From a virus, in the IMG/VR virus record IMGVR_UViG_3300012936_000142, positions 1 through 26,174 of that record: a DNA stretch of 26,174 nucleotides. One strand, 5' to 3'. The notes beneath the pieces were generated by a model. It was given only the letters and a program-made list of their open reading frames with translations, had not been told where the DNA came from and ran no database searches. The translations under genes and the position numbers were made by a program. Positions 21,586 to 26,174 of this stretch are shown one piece after another; the stretch's first letter is position 1; each line of letters begins with the position of its first letter.

Positions 21586-22203
21586 TTATCTATTGTCGTC
21601 TTGTGGTGGATAATTTGTTCTCTTGTCTTTACACAACTCGTAAGGAATTGCAATCTCTTGGTCTTCGGGAATATACAAGTGATTTATCTCTGAACGATTA
21701 CACGTATCAATTGCATCAAATATATTCTCCACAAGTGCTTCACCACCTAAGTTAAATGAAGTGTTAAAGATAATAGGTGTTCCAGTGATATCACCGAACC
21801 CTTTAATTAAATCGTAATAGTTTTTATTCTGTTTACGATTGACTGTTTGAATTCTACAGGTTCCGTCTGCATGAACCAAACTAGGAATCTCGTCATATGC
21901 TTTTTGTTTCGCTTGAATTGCAAAAGACATATTCGGTGAAGACTTGAGTTGCAACATTTCAAAATATTCATGTGCATGTTCTTCTAAGATTGTTCCTGCG
22001 AATGGACGATAGTCTTCTCTACGTTTGACTTCATTAACGATTTGTTTTGCATGAGAGTGACGTGGGTCAAATAATATACTACGATTACCTAATGCACGAG
22101 GCCCCCACTCAGACTGACCTTGAAAGATTGCAACAATTTGTCTACGTTCAATCAGTTCATGTAGAACGTCATCTAAATTTCTATGTATTCTAGTTATTAT
22201 CAT
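21586..22203 (-). CDS. Carbamoyltransferase, C-terminal (YrdC-like/Kae1-C) part
   Basis: 205 residues. IVAIFQGQSEWGPRALGNRSIL, FDPRHSHAKQIVNEVKRREDYRPFAG, LVHADGTCRIQTVN and GTPIIFNTSFNLGGEALV are the hallmarks of the C-terminal half of the NodU/CmcH/TobZ carbamoyltransferase family. In most homologues this is joined to the N-terminal half in a single ~570-600-residue protein. Here it has its own ATG at 22203, 14 bp inside the end of the N-terminal gene in another frame, so the two halves would form a two-subunit enzyme or reflect a frameshift. See 22190-23404 for the reaction. Confidence 0.85.
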   Translation of the reverse strand: MIITRIHRNLDDVLHELIERRQIVAIFQGQSEWGPRALGNRSILFDPRHSHAKQIVNEVKRREDYRPFAGTILEEHAHEYFEMLQLKSSPNMSFAIQAKQKAYDEIPSLVHADGTCRIQTVNRKQNKNYYDLIKGFGDITGTPIIFNTSFNLGGEALVENIFDAIDTCNRSEINHLYIPEDQEIAIPYELCKDKRTNYPPQDDNR

Positions 22204-23404
22204 TTCTTCTACTCACTATATCTTTATTCTTCATTAACAAGTCAAGGTGAACACACGCACCAAACGCAGTTCCTCCGTCATGTGGAATTGGGTCAACAAA
22301 AAATTGATGGTCGGGGAAGACACTTAAATATTTGTAATTGTTTGTGCAATTCAACGCATAACCACCACTCAACAATATGTTCTTACAGTCGGGGTTGAGG
22401 TCGATTGCTTTTTGTATAGTCTTACAAGTGTTATCGAATGCATGAAGTTCTAACTCTTGTGCATACGCATAATTATTAAAGTTTCTATGTGGTGGTTCGG
22501 TTGCAATACCATAACTTGCCATACCCATAACTTTACCAGCTGCACGTCCTAACTTATCACACCCTAGTGCATGAGATATATTAGAAAAGTCCATACCATT
22601 ACTTGCACGTGAAGTGTATTCGTATTCCACTCCGTCTTTGACTTCGATTACATTCTCACCCATATAATCCAATGACCCGTGTTGTTGATTCGGGAAACCA
22701 TTTCCATGTAGATTACCTAATGCACGATGATTGGATTGTAAGACCCATTGACGTTCTGCAAACTCACCTTTTTTCATTCTGTAAATGGATTCAATCTCTT
22801 GATAACTTCTCCAGTTATCCCAGTCTAACCTTGCACCACCGCCGTCCATGGTGATTGCAATACAGTCTTCACCATTTTCGTAATAGGGACTGAGGTAATA
22901 ACCACAATATGCGTGAAACAAGTGGTGTTCATACCAAAAATAATATGAGTGCATAGGTTCACCATTAACTTCGAACTGACTTGCAAACCCGTCATGAATT
23001 CCTTTCTCTTCATGAATACCACCGACACCACTTCCCGTAATAAAATCACTGTATTTTTCTACCAGTCTTTCTTCACGTTTATTATTTAAAGGTTCAGACG
23101 CAATCCATTCTGCAATCTCCATTGAGGTCATACGATTCTCTAAGAGTTTATCTACGTCCCAATCTATATTAAAGGAACGTCTATCAAAACTTGCAAACAC
23201 TAGTTCGTCTGGCCTTTGCACACCACCTTTATAGATTGCACTCAACACGTCATGGTGTTGGTTGTCTGAACTTTTGTAATGAGGTGACCAATATTTGTGT
23301 CGTCTGAATCTATCTTCTTCGTGCATGAAGTCGAGTGTTTGGGTTTCGGTATCATACTGACACACGGAAGTGTCGTGACTGGAATTTATTCCCACAATTT
23401 TCAT
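22190..23404 (-). CDS. Carbamoyltransferase, N-terminal (Kae1-like) part
   Basis: 404 residues. MKIVGINSSHDTSVC, HEEDRFRRHKYWSP, HHLFHAYCGYYLSPY (metal-binding His pair), AITMDGGG and a later ILLSGGYALNCTNNYKY, PHDGGTAFGAC are the expected blocks of the Kae1-like domain of NodU/TobZ enzymes. Those enzymes use carbamoyl phosphate and ATP to carbamoylate a hydroxyl, usually on a sugar or antibiotic; the phage substrate is unknown. The frame ends with VSRRNDNN just as the C-terminal gene begins. AGGAT lies before ATG 23404. Together with PLP, radical SAM and SDR genes it suggests a small-molecule or DNA/sugar modification set. Confidence 0.87.
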   Translation of the reverse strand: MKIVGINSSHDTSVCQYDTETQTLDFMHEEDRFRRHKYWSPHYKSSDNQHHDVLSAIYKGGVQRPDELVFASFDRRSFNIDWDVDKLLENRMTSMEIAEWIASEPLNNKREERLVEKYSDFITGSGVGGIHEEKGIHDGFASQFEVNGEPMHSYYFWYEHHLFHAYCGYYLSPYYENGEDCIAITMDGGGARLDWDNWRSYQEIESIYRMKKGEFAERQWVLQSNHRALGNLHGNGFPNQQHGSLDYMGENVIEVKDGVEYEYTSRASNGMDFSNISHALGCDKLGRAAGKVMGMASYGIATEPPHRNFNNYAYAQELELHAFDNTCKTIQKAIDLNPDCKNILLSGGYALNCTNNYKYLSVFPDHQFFVDPIPHDGGTAFGACVHLDLLMKNKDIVSRRNDNN

Positions 23405-23419
23405 ATTAAATCCTATACT

Positions 23420-23617
23420 CTATTTTAATTTTTTCTTTAGTTGTTCTTGTTCTGCAATTTCACCAATAAACTTCTTCGTTTTATTTAGGTCGAGTAATTC
23501 TTGGTCTAACATATCCTCAAACATTTCCCCACGACCATATTTTTTACCACTTGCCCATGAGAAATAAACACATGCTGTGATAAACACAAAGTGTAATAAA
23601 ATTAATTCGGTTGACAT
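23420..23617 (-). CDS. Single-pass membrane protein with coiled-coil tail
   Basis: 65 residues. One hydrophobic segment at ~4-22 (ELILLHFVFITACVYFSWA), then a basic turn (GKKYGRG) and a helical charged tail (ELLDLNKTKKFIGEIAEQEQLKKKLK). Unknown function. The ATG overlaps the stop of the preceding membrane gene by one base (23617). Confidence 0.6.
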   Translation of the reverse strand: MSTELILLHFVFITACVYFSWASGKKYGRGEMFEDMLDQELLDLNKTKKFIGEIAEQEQLKKKLK

Positions 23618-23802
23618 TATACTATATAGTCCTCGGGTGTTTCTTCTTTTTCTTTCTTTCTACTTGACTGCCATTCTTCCCAATAACGAATTGCACCTTC
23701 TTTAAATATCCATACGAGGACTGCAATGATACTTCCCCAAAAGATAACGTTGAGTGCAACTTCAAATAAAAAGATAGGAATATTCCATAAAAATTCTAAC
23801 AT
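23617..23802 (-). CDS. Single-pass membrane protein, basic/acidic tail
   Basis: 61 residues from ATG 23802 (MLEFLWNIPIFLFEVALNV); the earlier in-frame start would overlap the micropeptide gene. Hydrophobic segments cover about residues 3-32, followed by a charged tail (SRKKEKEETPEDYIV). Unknown function; part of a run of small membrane genes. Confidence 0.58.
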   Translation of the reverse strand: MLEFLWNIPIFLFEVALNVIFWGSIIAVLVWIFKEGAIRYWEEWQSSRKKEKEETPEDYIV

Positions 23803-23804
23803 AA

Positions 23805-23885
23805 TTATAATTGTGTATACCACACGTATGCAATCAGTGTAAGTATAAGTGTAATATATGTTAATTCAAAAATAACACTTATCAT
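23805..23885 (-). CDS. 26-aa membrane micropeptide
   Basis: MISVIFELTYITLILTLIAY followed by VWYTQL: one hydrophobic helix. Its ATG overlaps the TGA of the 100-aa membrane protein (23882-23885, ATGA), and the next gene's ATG is 2 bp after its stop. The tiling is the main evidence; too short for codon statistics. Confidence 0.45.
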   Translation of the reverse strand: MISVIFELTYITLILTLIAYVWYTQL

Positions 23886-24184
23886 AATATACTTTCCACT
23901 AGATTACGGATTAATAATAACAACCCAGCACCATTCAACATGATTAACGCTCGGTCATTCCATAAAACTGATACCCATAACCAAAGGGATATTCCGACCA
24001 TACTTAAATATAAGTCATAGTGTTGGTATCCCTCTACACCACGAAACGACATTGCAACCAATACAAAGATACTTGCAACCCATTTTACATACCAGTCTGT
24101 AGTATATTTAGGTGTTGCAGATTTAAATATTCGGTCACTCTTCTTTATTTCTTCTATACTAAACTTATTTTTCTTTGGTGTCAT
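23882..24184 (-). CDS. Multi-pass membrane protein, conserved in type
   Basis: 100 residues. The N-terminal 30 residues are basic (PKKNKFSIEEIKKSDRIFKS), followed by TPKYTTDWYVKWVASIFVLV and two further hydrophobic stretches (YLSMVGISLWLWVSVLWND, ALIMLNGAGLLLLIRNLV): three helices. I recall similar ~100-aa proteins with a YTTDWYVKW motif in marine T4-like phages; function unknown. Overlaps the end of the PLP enzyme gene by 20 bp. Confidence 0.65.
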   Translation of the reverse strand: MTPKKNKFSIEEIKKSDRIFKSATPKYTTDWYVKWVASIFVLVAMSFRGVEGYQHYDLYLSMVGISLWLWVSVLWNDRALIMLNGAGLLLLIRNLVESIL

Positions 24185-25040
24185 AACCTTTCCTTAATTT
24201 ATTCGTATTACCAATAATCCAATAACACTCACTATTATTCTTTTCCCAATCAACCATATCAAAGGCCTTAGATTCATATATCATGTCCAATTCGATAGAC
24301 CCCACACTACGAGGGTGGAGTTTTGCATAGGGATATTTACCTTTACGAAACTCATAATCGTATTCAAAGGTCATTCCTTCACATATACTACTAACAGTCC
24401 CAGTTCGGTCATACCCAAAAGGTTGTAAACCCACGATATGATAATCACCACCATACTTTTTACGACCCTCTAAGACCCCTGCTAAGGTCACACCCGACCC
24501 CACTGGAACATACAAGACACGGACATTTTCGGGAATATTTTGCACTTGTTCAGATATTCTCCCAACAATTGATTCCCTATGTGTTTGAGCTGCATATCCA
24601 AAGAGTATAGGGAAGAATGGTCTTTGTAATTGTAGTTTCTTTAAATTACTGTAAAGAACATTATTAAACCCTTGTGACTCAGATAATACTACGAGTTCTG
24701 CACCCATATCATTACACCACTGCATAGGAATCTGTTTCAAAGACTTCTCGACAGTGGTATTCCCAAACCCTATAATGCAATTTAAGTCAAACTCTTGTGC
24801 GACACGTGCAACAATAGGGGACTGAGGACTATGAATACTAGCTGCAGTTGCAATGGTTGAATCACAAAACTCATGAATGTAGTCTAAATTACGTTCAACT
24901 AAGTCCCTACATTGACGTATCTTACCACCACTAATAAAAGAATCCCCATAAGGTGCATATAAGTCCTCACGTTTGAAGTGAATACCCTCTACAAGGTCTA
25001 CAGGTGTAAATTCACTAGTCTTTAGGTGGTGTAATGACAC
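24165..25040 (-). CDS. PLP-dependent enzyme of the ACC deaminase / D-cysteine desulfhydrase fold
   Basis: 291 residues. HFKREDLYAPYGDSFISGGK places Lys40 as the residue that forms the Schiff base with PLP; TAASIHSPQSPIVARVA stands in the substrate-carboxylate loop; VPVGSGVTLAGVLEG is the glycine-rich loop that binds the PLP phosphate. This is the fold-type II (TrpB-like) family that includes ACC deaminase and D-cysteine desulfhydrase; the reaction here cannot be read. Start is GTG 25040, with AGG 7-8 bases upstream, inside the preceding small gene. Next to membrane genes and a short way from the carbamoyltransferase. Confidence 0.78.
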   Translation of the reverse strand: MSLHHLKTSEFTPVDLVEGIHFKREDLYAPYGDSFISGGKIRQCRDLVERNLDYIHEFCDSTIATAASIHSPQSPIVARVAQEFDLNCIIGFGNTTVEKSLKQIPMQWCNDMGAELVVLSESQGFNNVLYSNLKKLQLQRPFFPILFGYAAQTHRESIVGRISEQVQNIPENVRVLYVPVGSGVTLAGVLEGRKKYGGDYHIVGLQPFGYDRTGTVSSICEGMTFEYDYEFRKGKYPYAKLHPRSVGSIELDMIYESKAFDMVDWEKNNSECYWIIGNTNKLRKGYDTKEK

Positions 25041-25161
25041 TTTCTAACCTTTCCATTAATATCTCAATGTGTTTCTGTTGTCTTTCTATCAAACTCAGAC
25101 ATTCTCGCAGTAAATCCCCTTGTTCTTTGATATGTTTAATTGCATACTCTATTCTACTCAT
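25015..25161 (-). CDS. 48-aa coiled-coil protein
   Basis: MSRIEYAIKHIKEQGDLLRE, then CLSLIERQQKHIEILMERLE and a short tail: one long amphipathic helix with heptad-like Leu/Ile. ATG 25161 overlaps the TGA of the membrane ORF upstream (ATGA), and its end overlaps the PLP gene start by 26 bp. Found by direct translation; function unknown. Confidence 0.55.
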   Translation of the reverse strand: MSRIEYAIKHIKEQGDLLRECLSLIERQQKHIEILMERLESVITPPKD

Positions 25162-25289
25162 ACTGATATTATAACACTAAGCCATGAGATTGCATAGGTG
25201 AAAAGTAATAATAATAGAATATACACAAAGCCTGTGAAGGTAAAAATACCCCAAAAAAATTTTTCAATACGTTTTATTATACTCTTCAC
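25158..25289 (-). CDS. 43-aa membrane peptide
   Basis: From GTG 25289: MKSIIKRIEKFFWGIFTFTG (basic start), then FVYILLLLLFTYAISWLSVI as a long hydrophobic helix. Stop overlaps the next ATG as ATGA (25158-25161). No Shine-Dalgarno seen and a GTG start, so less certain than its neighbour; the topology and coupling support it. Confidence 0.48.
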   Translation of the reverse strand: MKSIIKRIEKFFWGIFTFTGFVYILLLLLFTYAISWLSVIISV

Positions 25290-25309
25290 AAATATTCACA
25301 TGGGGGGTT

Positions 25310-25457
25310 GACTCTACTAATATTTCCCCTAGGAGTCCCACAGCACTGTTCTAAGACATTCTGAGCATATCCCCCTCTACCCTACTACCAGTCACCCTGA
25401 GCAACTCGTTAGAATCGTTCTAAGGGGCTCGGAGGAATTCAGGCCGAGGGCACCCAT
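25310..25457 (-). ncRNA. Candidate structured RNA downstream of a strong promoter
   Basis: About 150 bases of comparatively G+C-rich, gene-free DNA follow the promoter at 25464-25493. The RNA would hold a CTCGG...CCGAG hairpin, a perfect TTAGAA-CGA-TTCTAA hairpin, GAG-ttg-CTC, a second CTTAGAAC copy, and GACTC...GAGTC near its end. No open frame of use crosses it. In an A+T-rich genome, a raised G+C content without coding is a classic mark of a functional RNA; it may instead be a long structured leader for the small membrane genes at 25289 and below. Ends are approximate. Confidence 0.42.
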
Positions 25458-25463
25458 TATACT

Positions 25464-25493
25464 ATTATAACATTTTTTGCATGTCATTGTCAA
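25464..25493 (-). promoter_or_regulatory. Consensus sigma70-like promoter (TTGACA-18-TATAAT, extended -10)
   Basis: TTGACA (complement of 25488-25493), 18-bp spacer beginning ATGAC and ending TGT, TATAAT (complement of 25464-25469), so TGT-TATAAT is also an extended -10. Both hexamers are perfect: the best promoter in the window. The -35 directly abuts the base of a hairpin at 25494-25531. Predicted start near 25457. Confidence 0.8.
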
Positions 25494-25640
25494 CGCTCTG
25501 CGAACCCTTATAAACAAAGGGTTTCAGAGCGGGGTGGCTCTCTCATACACCCACGACCTTCTCGGTAGATAACCCTAGTGACTCTTATACCTTAAGCAAT
25601 CCACGATACCCATTCACTAGTCGCCTTCTCATGGTTCTTA
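25494..25640 (-). ncRNA. Second candidate structured RNA, ending in a strong hairpin
   Basis: From the promoter at 25647-25675 the - strand gives about 147 gene-free bases. A CTAGTGA...TCACTAG stem closes the 5' half, GGT-tatct-ACC follows, and the 3' end is a strong hairpin at 25494-25531: CGCTCTG and AAACCCTT on one side pairing with AAGGGTT and CAGAGCG on the other. No U-run follows the hairpin, so it is not a standard terminator; the next promoter starts at once. It could be a small RNA, a leader or a replication-origin element. Boundaries are approximate. Confidence 0.42.
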
Positions 25641-25646
25641 TACTCT

Positions 25647-25675
25647 ATTATAACACTAATGAAAGTCTTTTACAA
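25647..25675 (-). promoter_or_regulatory. Sigma70-like promoter (TTGTAA-17-TATAAT, extended -10)
   Basis: TTGTAA (complement of 25670-25675), 17 bp, TATAAT (complement of 25647-25652), with TGT just before the -10. It lies over the last codons of the 74-aa gene. Weaker -35 than the four consensus promoters. Predicted start near 25640, upstream of gene-free structured DNA. Confidence 0.55.
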
Positions 25676-25880
25676 CCCCATTTATGCATATTTTAAACAA
25701 ATGTATGTTATTGACCACACGAATACCTGTATCTTTATACACTATATCCATGGCCTTTGACCAGTTATCATTAATATTACCTTTCTTTGCAGTAATAAAC
25801 AACACGGCCTTCATACTGAGTGGTATCTTTATATCTTTACCACCATTAACCTTTTGACCTATTATATAATTATCCCTCAT
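25656..25880 (-). CDS. Hypothetical 74-aa protein
   Basis: MRDNYIIGQKVNGGKDIKIP, then SMKAVLFITAKKG and a C-terminal IRVVNNIHLFKICING. Basic, mixed alpha/beta by eye, no family recognised. It overlaps the preceding gene by 11 bp. Its end carries the -35 of a promoter. Confidence 0.55.
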   Translation of the reverse strand: MRDNYIIGQKVNGGKDIKIPLSMKAVLFITAKKGNINDNWSKAMDIVYKDTGIRVVNNIHLFKICINGVVKDFH

Positions 25881-26058
25881 AACTTTTCATCCATTCTGCA
25901 AGTATAGTCCTAGCTTCATACTTACTGATATTAAACTCTTTTGCAACATACGGAGCTGCACCGAACATATTAGTTTCACCATGACTCCTGAGTAGGTCAA
26001 GGTAGAAGAATATATGTTCCTTTCTATTATTACTTACTGTAAACAACTCTGCATTCAT
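25870..26058 (-). CDS. Small conserved-type protein (helix-turn-helix-like)
   Basis: 62 residues from ATG 26058 (MNAELFTVSNNRKEHIFFYL). TNMFGAAPYVAKEFNISKYEARTILAEW reads like a short winged-helix or helix-turn-helix unit (helix, turn at FNIS, second helix), and I recall similar small proteins in T4-like marine phages. Could bind DNA or RNA polymerase; unproven. The ATG overlaps the stop of the membrane peptide upstream (ATGA). Confidence 0.6.
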   Translation of the reverse strand: MNAELFTVSNNRKEHIFFYLDLLRSHGETNMFGAAPYVAKEFNISKYEARTILAEWMKSYEG

Positions 26059-26153
26059 ATTATCTGTCCTACTATTATAAGGGTTAACATACCACATAGT
26101 GTAGTGACAAAGTCCCTATCTAGTAGTCCGTGTTTTCGTATTGTTTTTATCAT
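26055..26153 (-). CDS. 32-aa membrane micropeptide
   Basis: MIKTIRKHGLLDRDFVTTLC followed by GMLTLIIVGQII: a basic N-terminus then one hydrophobic helix. Its TGA overlaps the next gene's ATG (26055-26058). No clear ribosome binding site is seen in the few bases left at the window edge. Modest evidence, from coupling and topology. The last ~20 bases of the window contain nothing else I can call. Confidence 0.42.
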   Translation of the reverse strand: MIKTIRKHGLLDRDFVTTLCGMLTLIIVGQII

Positions 26154-26174
26154 GATACTAGTATACCAAAAAAT

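Noticed and set aside
25165-25180. TATAAT-like box before the 48-aa coiled-coil gene
   Set aside because: A -10-like element is present but no -35 at a workable distance, and the gene is already coupled to the ORF upstream.
1-26174. CRISPR arrays, insertion sequences, integrase or attachment sites
   Set aside because: No regularly spaced repeats, transposase or integrase motifs, or tRNA-flanking direct repeats were seen.

Overview
This 26.2 kb window is a piece of an A+T-rich (about one third G+C by eye) T4-like tailed-phage genome, most like the marine myoviruses of SAR11 and other pelagic bacteria. Evidence: recognisable T4 core proteins (gp26/gp51-type hub chaperone, gp29-type tape measure, gp32 ssDNA-binding protein, gp59 helicase loader, gp33 late co-activator, RNase H), together with accessory genes typical of marine phages (bS21, IscA, NodU/TobZ-type carbamoyltransferase, radical SAM, SleB-like lysin). 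The host assignment is inference; no taxonomic search could be run.

Layout. 1-3550 (+ strand): tail/baseplate hub genes, cut by the left edge, with a probable -1 frameshift site. At 3547-3550 the two strands converge with overlapping stops, and everything to the right lies on the - strand, so it is read from high to low coordinates. 26153-25656: three small ORFs. 25655-25290: non-coding, relatively G+C-rich and foldable DNA with two consecutive sigma70-like promoters (candidate ncRNAs). 25289-23420: small membrane ORFs around a PLP-dependent enzyme. 23404-19311: split carbamoyltransferase, IscA, a small nuclease, and a RimK-type ATP-grasp ligase fused to a RimB-like aspartic protease domain. 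19272-15230: RNase H, an AT-hook-like protein, a large acidic coiled-coil protein. 15226-13466: radical SAM/SPASM and SDR enzymes. 13402-12535: tRNA-Glu, small genes, a stem-loop with U-run, tRNA-Asp. 12467-9294: accessory genes with an exported SleB-like lysin. 9287-5742: Cas4/RecB-like nuclease, gp33, gp59, gp32. 5554-3547: DNA methyltransferase, bS21, small ORFs, GIY-YIG-like protein.

How it fits together: gp32, gp59, RNase H and the nucleases serve replication and recombination; gp33 serves late transcription; bS21 and the RimK-RimB fusion both point at the platform of the host 30S subunit; IscA could supply Fe-S clusters for enzymes such as the radical SAM protein. Several genes are joined by ATGA start/stop overlaps, including seven ORFs of 26-55 codons recovered here by direct translation. 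Four near-identical promoters (TTGACA, 18 bp, TATAAT-like) punctuate the - strand. GATC and GTAC appear to be entirely absent from the window.
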